NCBI GenBank assembly: GCA_030817875.1
Contig: JAUSZU010000001.1
Location: 2,914,001-2,978,000 of the forward strand
Source of the DNA: Flavobacterium sp. W4I14
GTDB lineage: Bacteria > Bacteroidota > Bacteroidia > Sphingobacteriales > Sphingobacteriaceae
DNA: 64,000 nucleotides
Direction of reading: 5' to 3'
Shown here: in pieces, positions 9,023 through 16,063 of the stretch
Layout of the letters: every line of letters begins with the position of its first letter
Position numbering within the stretch: the stretch's first letter is position 1
Notes under the pieces: model-generated
What the model was told of the DNA's origin: nothing
The model's database searches: none
The model's input: the letters and a program-made list of their open reading frames with translations, nothing else
Translations under genes and position numbers: made by a program

Positions 9023-9931
9023 TTATTTTTTGGCAAACTGCTCAAGCGCTGAGTTGAATTTATCCATCTCTTCTACAAAAAGTGCGTGTCCGCTATTCTC
9101 AAATTTCACAATGTATGAGTTTTTTAAGCCTTTATGCAATTGCTCAGCCAAGGTAAAATCAATCAGTTGATCTTTTGTACCCTGAAATATGGCTACAGGA
9201 ATGGTTATGTTCTTGAGCACCGGACGCAAATCCAGATCGCCAAGGGCACTGATAGATTCGGTAACTACATACGGACTTGCTGATAAGTTGATATTTTCAA
9301 GCCATTTCTCAGTATTTTTTGGAAGTGTGGTACCTTTGGCCGCAAATGCTGCACCTAACCCACCTATCAGCTCTTCCCTTTTGGTCATGGTTTGTTTGAT
9401 CAGTGCGGCAGCACCTTCCTCAGATATTCCGTAGCTGTAATCTGCACGTTGTTTCCATGAAGGGGCAGCTGCCGCAAATAGTGCCAGTTTGCTCACATGT
9501 GCAGATTTATACTTGTTTACATAATGAATGGTAACGGCACCACCCATAGAAAAGCCACCCAGTACAGCATTCTCTATTTTTAAGGTATGGAGAACGGCAT
9601 AAATATCATCAGAAAAAACATCAAAATTGTACTTTCCATAAGGTTTATCCGATTTACCGAAACCACGTAGCGTAATGCCGATTACCCTGAAACCTTTCCT
9701 TACCAGATACTGATATTGATATTGGTACATTTCATCGCTAAGTGGCCATCCGTGGATCAATACAATGGGCTGGCCCTCGCCAAGATCGGTTACGTGAAGT
9801 TTTACACCTGGCTCAACTTCGATATATTCCGACCTTCCGGCTGAAGCTGGGACTCTTTTACTTTGTGAAAAAGCGGATTGGCTTGTTAATAAAGTGATGA
9901 TTAGACTTACGGTTAAGATTAGATTTTTCAT
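9023..9931 (-). CDS. Exported alpha/beta hydrolase (non-heme haloperoxidase-like)
   Basis: 302 aa with a signal peptide (MKNLILTVSLIITLLTSQSA, cleavage after FSQ), so it acts in the periplasm. The catalytic triad is visible: Ser128 in the nucleophile elbow GGFSMGG, Asp254 in FQGTKDQL, and His282 in ENSGHALF. The oxyanion-hole motif HGWP is at 60-63. The layout matches the arylesterase/chloroperoxidase branch of the alpha/beta hydrolases, with a lid region at about 155-215. The ester substrate cannot be assigned. The AraC regulator follows on the same strand. Confidence 0.9.
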   Translation of the reverse strand: MKNLILTVSLIITLLTSQSAFSQSKRVPASAGRSEYIEVEPGVKLHVTDLGEGQPIVLIHGWPLSDEMYQYQYQYLVRKGFRVIGITLRGFGKSDKPYGKYNFDVFSDDIYAVLHTLKIENAVLGGFSMGGAVTIHYVNKYKSAHVSKLALFAAAAPSWKQRADYSYGISEEGAAALIKQTMTKREELIGGLGAAFAAKGTTLPKNTEKWLENINLSASPYVVTESISALGDLDLRPVLKNITIPVAIFQGTKDQLIDFTLAEQLHKGLKNSYIVKFENSGHALFVEEMDKFNSALEQFAKK

Positions 9932-10197
9932 TGTTATTTTCTTTTTAAATTAATGTTTGAAATATTTGTTGTTTGTTGACAATACAAAGATGGGGAGAAC
10001 GCCAGGCCCAAGGAATGGATAAACAGACAACAATCTTGTACATTTTTCCCTCAAATGATATTTATAGCACTTATGCTAATCCATTACCAACGAATGATTG
10101 GATTTTTATCCTATTCCACCTGGCATACTTAATAATACCAAAGCAAATATCCCGGGAACATTTAATTAAAGCAATTACGGAAATACCAATTGCATAG

Positions 10198-10262
10198 GGA
10201 TAAATTTTACGCTATCTGAATCGTAATGCCGTACTTGTAGGAAACTATAGTATACCTGAATT
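10198..10262 (+). promoter_or_regulatory. SDR promoter with a predicted HxlR operator
   Basis: The block starting GGATAAATTTT at 10198 is repeated at 11580 before the NTF2-like gene. It contains TACT-N13-AGTA at 10232-10252, with TTG inside it at a -33-like distance from AATTTTG near 10256-10262. HxlR-family repressors bind GTAC/AGTA-type inverted repeats, so this looks like an operator laid over the promoter. Confidence 0.6.
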
Positions 10263-10281
10263 TTGTATAAAAATATATACA

Positions 10282-11076
10282 ATGGAAAAGGAATTTAATT
10301 TCAATAACGAACTATCTGGCAAGATTGCCCTGGTAACAGGTGGAACCAAAGGCGCCGGAAAAGCAATTGCCGAAAGGCTACTGGCAGCCGGGGCACAAGT
10401 AATCATTACTGCGAGAAACCAGCCTGAAGAGCCCAATGAAAAGCTGTATTTTATTTCGGCAGACTTGAGCAAGCCTGCTGGAACAGCAAAAGTAGTAACA
10501 GCGGTATTATCAAAATTTGGGAGGCTCGATATCCTGATCAACAGCCTTGGTGGTTCAGAAACTCCGGCGGGTGGTTTTGCTAATTTAACCGATGAACACT
10601 GGGAAGAGACATTGCAAACCAATCTTTTAGCGCCAGTAAGATTAGACAGGGCATTTTTGCCGCAAATGATTAAACAAAAAACAGGTGTGGTTATCCATAT
10701 CGCATCTATTCAAGGCAAACTTCCACTATATGAAAGCACACTACCCTATGCGGCAGCAAAGGCCGGACTGATCAATTATAGCAAAGGCCTTTCTAACGAA
10801 GTTGCTCCAAAAGGAATTCGGGTTTTAACGGTTTCTCCGGGCTGGATCATGACAGACAGCTCAAAGCGAATGATGGAACGCATATCGCAGACCAAAGCAA
10901 TTTCGATAGAACAGGCCACACAAAGTGTAATGGATGCACTTGGCGGCATTCCATACGGCCGACCTGCCATGCCAGAAGATGTAGCAGAAATGGTTGGGTT
11001 TCTTGTTTCGCCAAGGGCAAGTTACCTTACCGGAACCGAATTTGTAATTGATGGGGGTACCATACCCACCGTTTAA
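10282..11076 (+). CDS. Short-chain dehydrogenase/reductase (SDR), classical type
   Basis: 264 aa, complete classical SDR. The Rossmann NAD(P) motif is TGGTKGAGKAIA (about 19-30), followed by the structural NSLGG. The catalytic Ser is in IHIASIQG, and Tyr156 and Lys160 are in YAAAKAG. The C-terminal GTEFVIDGGT is usual for the family. It is cytosolic and oxidises an alcohol or reduces a carbonyl; substrate not predictable. Its promoter shares a 55-nt block with that of the NTF2-like gene on the far side of the HxlR regulator, pointing to joint control, perhaps by electrophiles or quinones as for known HxlR/DUF24 proteins. Confidence 0.92.
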   Translation: MEKEFNFNNELSGKIALVTGGTKGAGKAIAERLLAAGAQVIITARNQPEEPNEKLYFISADLSKPAGTAKVVTAVLSKFGRLDILINSLGGSETPAGGFANLTDEHWEETLQTNLLAPVRLDRAFLPQMIKQKTGVVIHIASIQGKLPLYESTLPYAAAKAGLINYSKGLSNEVAPKGIRVLTVSPGWIMTDSSKRMMERISQTKAISIEQATQSVMDALGGIPYGRPAMPEDVAEMVGFLVSPRASYLTGTEFVIDGGTIPTV

Positions 11077-11175
11077 AATTACAACAATACCAGCCTGGGT
11101 TGCATTTGGAATGAGTTTAAAATACTGACCGAAATCAACCTGGGCATAATTTAGCTGATACTCCCTCAGAAAAAA

Positions 11176-11541
11176 TCAGGCCAACTGCGGATATCCTTTC
11201 AGAATTACACGCTTTAAACTGTCCTGATACTCATCTCCCCAATTTCCAATAGCGGCGATTACCGGGATCAAGGTTTTGCCAAACGCAGTAAGCGAATACT
11301 CTACCTTTGGTGGCATCACCGGATAGATTGTTCTGATAACCAATTCATGGTCCTCGAGTTCCTTTAGCTGAATATTAATTACCCTACGACTTGCATCTGG
11401 TATTTTGCGCTGCAGCTCGCTCGGGCGTAAATAACCCTCGTTGATAAACCACAATAACCGAATTTTCCATTTGCCATAAAGCACCTCTCCAACTAAATCG
11501 AGGCCGCAGTTTAAATTGGGAAAAGTTTTTTTCTCATACAT
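11176..11541 (-). CDS. HxlR-family (DUF24) winged-helix regulator
   Basis: 121 aa with the family signature: an N-terminal Cys (NCGLDLVG, Cys13), then LYGKWKIRLLWFINEGYLRP, LQRKIPDASRRVINIQLKEL and the wing region VEYSLTAFGKTLIPVI. In studied relatives this Cys senses thiol-reactive compounds. It lies between two genes whose promoters share a candidate operator (10232-10252 and 11614-11634). Its own promoter reads TATCTTTG at 11546-11553 with TTG 20 bases upstream, five bases before the ATG, so the transcript would be nearly leaderless. Confidence 0.92.
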   Translation of the reverse strand: MYEKKTFPNLNCGLDLVGEVLYGKWKIRLLWFINEGYLRPSELQRKIPDASRRVINIQLKELEDHELVIRTIYPVMPPKVEYSLTAFGKTLIPVIAAIGNWGDEYQDSLKRVILKGYPQLA

Positions 11542-11579
11542 CTAACAAAGATACATGTAGGCCATTAATGAAACAATAC

Positions 11580-11645
11580 GGATAAATTTTTCCCTATTCG
11601 AATCGTAATACCCTACTTGTGCATCACGCGAGTACCACCGAAATT
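11580..11645 (+). promoter_or_regulatory. NTF2-like gene promoter with a predicted HxlR operator
   Basis: Second copy of the conserved block. The GGATAAATTTT start and TACT-N13-AGTA (11614-11634) are 34 bases apart, exactly as in the SDR promoter. The inner 13 bases differ, while the flanking TACTTGT and AGTA are kept, as expected of a protein-binding inverted repeat. A -7-like AAATTTG follows. Confidence 0.6.
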
Positions 11646-11679
11646 TGTACAACAATAAGTTAATCTAAAAACAAATACC

Positions 11680-12003
11680 ATGAACTTACCAAAATTTATA
11701 ACAGACCTCATTGAAGCGCAAAACAGCCATGATGCTGAAGCTTATTCTTCACTTTTTTCAGAAAACGCCGAAGTATTCGACGAAGGGAAGAACCATATTG
11801 GAAGGGCAGCAATTCAAAAATGGATTGAAAATTCGAACCAACAATATCAAGCTACTTTAAAACCGATTAGTTATAAGGAAGATGAAAAGGGTTCACTATT
11901 TACAGCTGAGATTTCGGGAACATTTCCAGGTAGCCCGGTCATTCTTAACTTTAACCTTATTCTTCAGCAGGGTTTAATTCAATCGCTTAAGATTACTGGT
12001 TAA
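11680..12003 (+). CDS. NTF2-like (SnoaL-type) protein
   Basis: 107 aa. The opening FITDLIEAQNSHDAEAYSSL with FSENAEVFDEGK is the classic SnoaL/NTF2-like cone-fold signature, as is IGRAAIQKWIENS. Members are small enzymes or ligand-binding proteins; the substrate is unknown. It is single-gene, closed by a strong terminator. Its promoter is shared in sequence with that of the SDR, so the two proteins probably respond to the same signal through the HxlR regulator. Confidence 0.88.
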   Translation: MNLPKFITDLIEAQNSHDAEAYSSLFSENAEVFDEGKNHIGRAAIQKWIENSNQQYQATLKPISYKEDEKGSLFTAEISGTFPGSPVILNFNLILQQGLIQSLKITG

Positions 12004-12032
12004 CGTTAAACATCCAGAGCCCATAAAATCCT

Positions 12033-12083
12033 AGCAATGCCGCAATATTAGCTTTATATCTTGCGGCATTGCTATTTTGTTTT
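12033..12083 (+). terminator. Intrinsic terminator after the NTF2-like gene
   Basis: AGCAATGCCGCAA at 12033-12045 pairs perfectly with TTGCGGCATTGCT at 12061-12073. ATTTTGTTTTT follows. Confidence 0.85.
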
Positions 12084-12485
12084 TAATGACAAGCTATTTC
12101 AGGATAAGACAGAAAAAGCTTTCCTGCAATGACAATGCCCTTGGGTTATTTTATTCCCTTAAAACGCTGTTATTGATATTTATTTTATGCAACAAATTAT
12201 CCCTCAAGATGATGTACCAATTAATTTTTCAATAATTTAATTGGCAGTTTGCAGCAACCGGGAATTAATTCAATAATTAAAATTTTTCTTTGTGGTTTGG
12301 GATATTGTTTCTAAATTGCTGATGCGAATTACTAATTAATATCATCATTCACTTAAACACAGAGCTAAAATCAATTAAATTTCTTTAAACAATATTCCTG
12401 GTCGAGTGGTAGCCCCACATTTTCAATTTCTCTGTGAAGAGTTATTTGGTAGTTCGCAGCGACCAGGATACTTTATTTTACGGTT
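12084..12485. other. Gene-free AT-rich region
   Basis: No supported gene. Two related motifs, GGCAGTTTGCAGCAACCGGG (about 12241) and GGTAGTTCGCAGCGACCAGG (about 12450), suggest degraded dispersed repeats. The second lies just upstream of the 12486 gene. Confidence 0.45.
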
Positions 12486-13124
12486 ATGCGAACTACCAAA
12501 AGTAAAAACCAAAACACACAGCTCCCTGCTCAGGTTGCAGCTGAAACCAACAACAGTAATGTATTACCTTCCATTTGCGCGGTAAAGGCCACCTTACATC
12601 ATATTGATGGTAATGTTTCTGAAATCCTGATGACTTTGCCACGCTACACCGGTTGGGCAGAATTTTTAGAAGATGGGCAAAATTCAATTCGGGAATATGT
12701 ATACCAGCTCACCAGGCACTGGATTCAAATTACCCATTTCTTTATAGAAACCGGAACCATTACCACCAATGGAACAATAGCTTCTTGTTTTTTACCACGC
12801 AGGTTCGATATTCCTTTAGGCAAATTTTATAAACCCATGGAGCACGGCGCCTGGGTATCAGCCGATCAACACCCGCATCATCCAAAGTATAACCAAAAAG
12901 GATCAAGCAAAAATTTATCAGCATTGATGGCTATTGTAGGCACTAGAAATGATGTTGTTTATCATCAAATAGAACCGAATATAATGCTTTGCGGTATTCC
13001 ATTCGAAAGTAAATCAGCTTACTTCGAAAAAGGTGATATTCCTATAGGGTATTTTGAAAAGAACGGCATCGAATATATGGTTATTTACAGTTATAGTGTT
13101 GATGGGAGTGGAAGTTTTGAGTGA
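12486..13124 (+). CDS. Hypothetical protein, unrecognised family
   Basis: 212 aa, no signal peptide and no transmembrane segment. The first 25 residues are polar and probably disordered (TTKSKNQNTQLPAQVAAETN). The remainder looks globular, with a Gly/Pro/His-rich middle (HGAWVSADQHPHHP). No catalytic motif is recognised. It is monocistronic, closed by a terminator at 13159. The ATG at 12486 has no clear ribosome-binding site, which is usual in this phylum. Confidence 0.65.
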   Translation: MRTTKSKNQNTQLPAQVAAETNNSNVLPSICAVKATLHHIDGNVSEILMTLPRYTGWAEFLEDGQNSIREYVYQLTRHWIQITHFFIETGTITTNGTIASCFLPRRFDIPLGKFYKPMEHGAWVSADQHPHHPKYNQKGSSKNLSALMAIVGTRNDVVYHQIEPNIMLCGIPFESKSAYFEKGDIPIGYFEKNGIEYMVIYSYSVDGSGSFE

Positions 13125-13158
13125 TGAGCGAGGTAATCTAAATAGACAAACTAATTTA

Positions 13159-13186
13159 AGCCCTTGCGGATGGTGAGGGCTTTTTA
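13159..13186 (+). terminator. Intrinsic terminator
   Basis: AGCCCT (13159-13164) pairs with AGGGCT (13176-13181), followed by TTTTTA. It ends the 12486 gene. Confidence 0.75.
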
Positions 13187-13285
13187 TCAAGAAGCCCATT
13201 AGAGAGAAAAATACCTTAGGCATATGCCATGCACTTGACGATTATGATGACTTTTTTATTATTTATTTAAGTATTACTTTTAAAG

Positions 13286-13918
13286 ATGAGTATTAGATTA
13301 TCTGTGATTGAAGATGCGATTAGAGTAGAAGAAATGATAGCGCATAATGTCTGTGCTGTTTTAGAAATTGACCCAACCGCAAGTAAGCTATTTGGACATA
13401 CGTCTGCAGCGTTGCCGTTTAGTACGAAAATAGAAATACTTCAGGAAGTGCAGTATTTTGATAAAGAGACTAAAGAAAAATTCAAGGTATTATCTCAAAT
13501 TAGAAATAAGTTTGCTCATATAAGCTCAGTTAACGATTACACAACCTGTTATGATAAGGTTAATGGGTGTAAGAACTGCTTGATAAAATGGTACCCAAGA
13601 ACTGTTAGATCAGATTTTGATACAGAAGAAAGATTTAATTTCGGCCTATATTATTCTTTGTTGACCGATGTATTTGAAGAGGTAGCAAGATTTAATCAAT
13701 TCATTGCAGATAAGGTAAAGAAAGAATATGATATCGATTCTAGGCTTAGATGGTTAGAAGAGTTTGGCAATCAGATTGACATTTTGAAAGCAAGTGATAA
13801 TAGCTTCGCCAAGATCATAGCGAAAGCCGAACGAGAAACTAATCTAGCGATAGATAAGATGGAGCCTCTGCCCAGATCAAAATGGTTAGACTATATATTT
13901 ACAAGCAGAACACTTTAA
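13286..13918 (+). CDS. Hypothetical protein with MltR/DUF4145-like features
   Basis: 210 aa. Residues 1-75 contain a helical segment and LSQIRNKFAHISS. The R-N-x-F-A-H motif is typical of MltR-like and DUF4145-like helical proteins, and also of HEPN-type folds (R-x4-6-H). A CxxC-like pair (NGCKNCLIKW) could bind metal. No membrane segment. The gene is isolated between a terminator and a decayed tRNA, which suggests an accessory gene. HEPN RNase activity is only a possibility; RNxFAH is an R-x4-H spacing. Confidence 0.6.
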   Translation: MSIRLSVIEDAIRVEEMIAHNVCAVLEIDPTASKLFGHTSAALPFSTKIEILQEVQYFDKETKEKFKVLSQIRNKFAHISSVNDYTTCYDKVNGCKNCLIKWYPRTVRSDFDTEERFNFGLYYSLLTDVFEEVARFNQFIADKVKKEYDIDSRLRWLEEFGNQIDILKASDNSFAKIIAKAERETNLAIDKMEPLPRSKWLDYIFTSRTL

Positions 13919-14159
13919 TTGTATATTAGATATGCAGGCGTAAAAAAAATAGCATAGTAAAAACTTTCGATTTTGGTTCCTTGTCCAAATCTATGATTAT
14001 ATTTTTAATTCCTTTAAAATTTCTTATAACAAATTTTAATAATACATTGATTGCGTTTTTAAATTCAAAAGCAATATAAATATTTTCGTTTACACTCTTA
14101 CAGGTAATTCTTTTTCGAAATTAATTTAGATAGTTAAAATTATATGTATACATTTGAAT
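13919..14159. other. AT-rich gene-free region
   Basis: No gene, RNA or repeat recognised. Confidence 0.4.
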
Positions 14160-14233
14160 AGCTCTGTAGTTCAATTGGATAGAATACTCCTCTTATAAAG
14201 GATTGGTTGCGGGTTCGAATCCCGCCGGGGAAT
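14160..14233 (+). tRNA. Degenerate tRNA, anticodon UAU (Ile-like)
   Basis: The cloverleaf core is intact: a D-arm GTTC..GAAT with GG in the loop, an anticodon loop CTTATAA giving UAU, a 5-base variable loop, and a T-arm GCGGG-TTCGAAT-CCCGC. Defects are two unpaired bases at the end of the acceptor (1-72 and 2-71), a C-U mismatch at 27-43 and no CCA. It may be a decayed or mobile-element tRNA, and function is doubtful. Its 3' end is part of a perfect inverted repeat (14223-14257). Confidence 0.5.
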
Positions 14234-14257
14234 ATAAATTAAATATATTCCCCGGCG
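14223..14257. repeat. Perfect 14-bp inverted repeat overlapping the tRNA 3' end
   Basis: CGCCGGGGAATATA (14223-14236) is the exact complement of TATATTCCCCGGCG (14244-14257), with a 7-base loop. The 5' arm holds the last bases of the tRNA T-stem and acceptor. It could act as a terminator, but no T run follows. Confidence 0.75.
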
Positions 14258-14497
14258 ATTTCTATTTAAAATCTTTTTATCATCACAATAAATAGACGAA
14301 ACCATTTAAGGGATCCCATTGAGAAATAGAATGACCTTAATCAAAAAATCGGGCTTTGAATCTTCAAAGCTCCTTTCCTAGCGTAAGTCTTAGTTGGGAA
14401 ACAATTATGGCTAACTTCTGCTTTTCAAAAACTTAATAAATTAATTATAATTAATCATCATTTTTACCAAAGCATAAATCAATAGGAAATAAAAAAA

Positions 14498-14530
14498 CCG
14501 GAGCCAAGATTTAAAAAACCTGAACTCCGG
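14498..14530 (-). terminator. Terminator after the degenerate tRNA-Leu
   Basis: CCGGAG (14498-14503) pairs with CTCCGG (14525-14530). Read on the minus strand it is followed by TTTTTTT. It would end transcripts from the GIY-YIG and broken-tRNA unit. Confidence 0.7.
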
Positions 14531-14535
14531 TAAAG

Positions 14536-14642
14536 TACCCAAGAGGAGATCCGATAGCTATCGGATCGAACTCCCACACCCATACAGGTGCCAGCCCCTC
14601 AAGCTGGTGCGTCTACCACCCCAATAGCCATCGGGGTCGCCT
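14536..14642 (-). pseudogene. Broken tRNA-Leu(GAG) copy interrupted by two short palindromes
   Basis: Aligns with the intact tRNA-Leu(GAG) at 14969-15052 over the anticodon arm and T-arm (AGCCCCTCAAGCTGGTGCGT is shared on the plus strand). The T-loop region carries a clean 15-nt insertion, CCGATAGCTATCGGA. A second palindrome, CCCCAATAGCCATCGGGG (14619-14636), replaces part of the D-arm side. The 5' acceptor strand is gone, replaced by the 3' end of the GIY-YIG gene. It cannot fold as a tRNA. Confidence 0.8.
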
Positions 14643-14927
14643 TTAACGATACCGCTCAATAAGTTTAGCTACCAGCTCAGGATATTGCTTTAAGTTTTTA
14701 ATATAAATTACACTTTTCATTTTTTTGATATGTAATTCGATCAATCGAGACTGTTTGTAATCAAGGTCATTTATAGTAAAAAATAGTTCCCAATCTTCTG
14801 TCTTAGATGTGAAACTATCCGTAAAACTTTTATCCTTATGCGATTGTAACCGCTGTAGCAAATCCAGACAACTACCGGTGTAAAACCGATTTAATTTTTC
14901 AGAAAAAAGGATATAAACTGATGCCAT
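14643..14927 (-). CDS. GIY-YIG nuclease-family protein (UPF0213-like)
   Basis: 94 aa from the ATG at 14925-14927. The open frame extends further upstream, but that part (EIGRRTSLRGW...) is only the translation of the tRNA-Leu, so the internal Met is the right start. It has the UPF0213-type form: MASVYILFSEKLNRFYTGSC (VYIL..YTG in place of GIY..YIG), then LLQRLQSHK and LVAKLIERY. A single-domain GIY-YIG protein is expected to cut DNA or be a relic of a homing enzyme. It sits between an intact and a broken tRNA-Leu(GAG), starting 12 bases after a terminator hairpin, so read-through from the tRNA promoter or an unseen promoter must drive it. Confidence 0.85.
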   Translation of the reverse strand: MASVYILFSEKLNRFYTGSCLDLLQRLQSHKDKSFTDSFTSKTEDWELFFTINDLDYKQSRLIELHIKKMKSVIYIKNLKQYPELVAKLIERYR

Positions 14928-14938
14928 AAACAAACAAA

Positions 14939-14964
14939 AAAGCTTCGGTCCTACCGAAGCTTTT
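14939..14964 (-). terminator. Terminator of tRNA-Leu(GAG)
   Basis: AAGCTTCGGT and ACCGAAGCTT form a 10-bp stem. Read on the minus strand it is followed by TTTTGTTTG. The GIY-YIG start codon lies 12 bases further on. Confidence 0.8.
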
Positions 14965-14968
14965 AAAG

Positions 14969-15052
14969 TACCCAAGAGGAGATTCGAACTCCCACACCCG
15001 TACGGGCGCCAGCCCCTCAAGCTGGTGCGTCTACCAATTTCGCCACCTGGGT
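14969..15052 (-). tRNA. tRNA-Leu (GAG)
   Basis: 84 nt class II tRNA. Acceptor ACCCAGG/CTTGGGT, D-arm GGTAGACGC, anticodon stem CCAGC/GCTGG with loop TTGAGGG (anticodon GAG), long variable arm, and T-arm GGAGTTCGAATCTCC. No CCA is encoded. A -7 promoter TATATTTG lies just upstream at 15063-15070 on the minus strand. Confidence 0.95.
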
Positions 15053-15062
15053 TTGAAGTTTG

Positions 15063-15070
15063 CAAATATA
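15063..15070 (-). promoter_or_regulatory. Bacteroidota -7 box of tRNA-Leu(GAG)
   Basis: TATATTTG on the minus strand, 10 bases before the tRNA 5' end, matching TAnnTTTG. Confidence 0.7.
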
Positions 15071-15240
15071 TAAATTAACCACTGTGCGCTGCAACATTCA
15101 TAAAATATTTTTTGAATTGAAATTCCGGAAAGCAAATCTTAACATGGTAACCATATACAGTAACACCAGATTCAATTACAAAAAGTAACACGACTTACTA
15201 TAGTAAGCCGTATAAAAAAGATATAACAAAGTAATTATTT

Positions 15241-15284
15241 AGACGGACTTTTGTCGCACTTAAGACGGGGTTTCGTCGGACTTA
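15241..15284. repeat. Two tandem 22-nt imperfect repeats
   Basis: Both units follow AGACGGnnTTTnGTCGnACTTA. They lie in the 325-base gap before the DUF6266 gene. The same gap has a perfect palindrome, CTTACTATAGTAAG, near 15194. No gene is seen in 15066-15390. Confidence 0.7.
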
Positions 15285-15390
15285 TGACAATTGTACCCGA
15301 ATAAAAGCCGACGTAAATTAGAAGCAAATACAACTTATTAGTTTATTAATCAGCAATTTGCTATATTGTATAATATAAGTTAATGCAATC

Positions 15391-16029
15391 ATGGGAAAAA
15401 TAGAAAACGGAATTAACGGTGGCTTCACCGGGACGGTGGGCGCTGTGACCGGTTATTACCTGAACGGGAAATGGGTTATCAGGAGCAAACGCAGAAAGTC
15501 CATCAAAAACAAAACAGGTAGTGCTGATCAAAAGACCTGCAGATCCCGTTTTACCATGATGCAGACCTTCTTAAGCCCTATTGTGGGTTTTATCCGGATT
15601 GGTTTTAACCTGGAGTCGAAAAAACGCATGATGACCGCCCATAATGTTGCAAAATCCTATAATATGCTGAATGCCCAAAATGCCGCCGGCGAAATCGACT
15701 ATGCCGCTGTGCGTTTAAGCTTTGGAAACCTCACCGGTGCGGAGGGGGTTAAGCTGGAACACGACGATGCGGGTATACATTTCAGCTGGACGGATAATTC
15801 CAACGGCAATTACACCAGGAAACATGACCAGGTGATGTTAATGGTTTATGATGTGGACAACAAAACCGCCATCTATGAAACAGGTGGTGCCAGGCGGTTA
15901 AAAGAAACGGAAAGCCTGGCCATTCCTTCCTTTTATAAAGGAAAGACATTTCACACCTGGATGGCTTTCATTGCAGACGACAGAATGGGGATATCTGCGA
16001 GTACGTATTGCGGTAGTTTCGTTTTTTGA
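15391..16029 (+). CDS. DUF6266 family protein
   Basis: 212 aa. The N-terminus MGKIENGINGGFTGTVGAVTGYYLNGKWVIR is shortened here to its key pattern: a Gly-rich opening with G-x-V-G-A-V-x-G-Y and WVIRS, followed by SRFTMMQTFLSPIVGFIRIG. This pattern is typical of DUF6266 proteins, which are numerous in Pedobacter and relatives. The second half forms a beta-sandwich-like part (FSWTDNSNGNYTRKHDQVML). Function is unknown; the N-terminus resembles short phage- or surface-associated proteins. GC is locally higher than in the flanks, which may indicate a distinct origin. Confidence 0.85.
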   Translation: MGKIENGINGGFTGTVGAVTGYYLNGKWVIRSKRRKSIKNKTGSADQKTCRSRFTMMQTFLSPIVGFIRIGFNLESKKRMMTAHNVAKSYNMLNAQNAAGEIDYAAVRLSFGNLTGAEGVKLEHDDAGIHFSWTDNSNGNYTRKHDQVMLMVYDVDNKTAIYETGGARRLKETESLAIPSFYKGKTFHTWMAFIADDRMGISASTYCGSFVF

Positions 16030-16063
16030 TCACAAAAGAATGAAGCTTTTTACGTTAAAAACG

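Noticed and set aside
9973..10197. 74-codon reading frame between the hydrolase and the SDR
   Set aside because: No ribosome-binding site or recognisable sequence; it lies over the upstream region of the SDR promoter.
13286..13918. HEPN toxin of a toxin-antitoxin pair
   Set aside because: RNxFAH is suggestive, but no partner gene such as a nucleotidyltransferase is adjacent.
14928..15065. Upstream extension of the GIY-YIG reading frame
   Set aside because: It is only the translation of tRNA-Leu(GAG) and its terminator (EIGRRTSLRGW); the Met at 14927 is the natural start.
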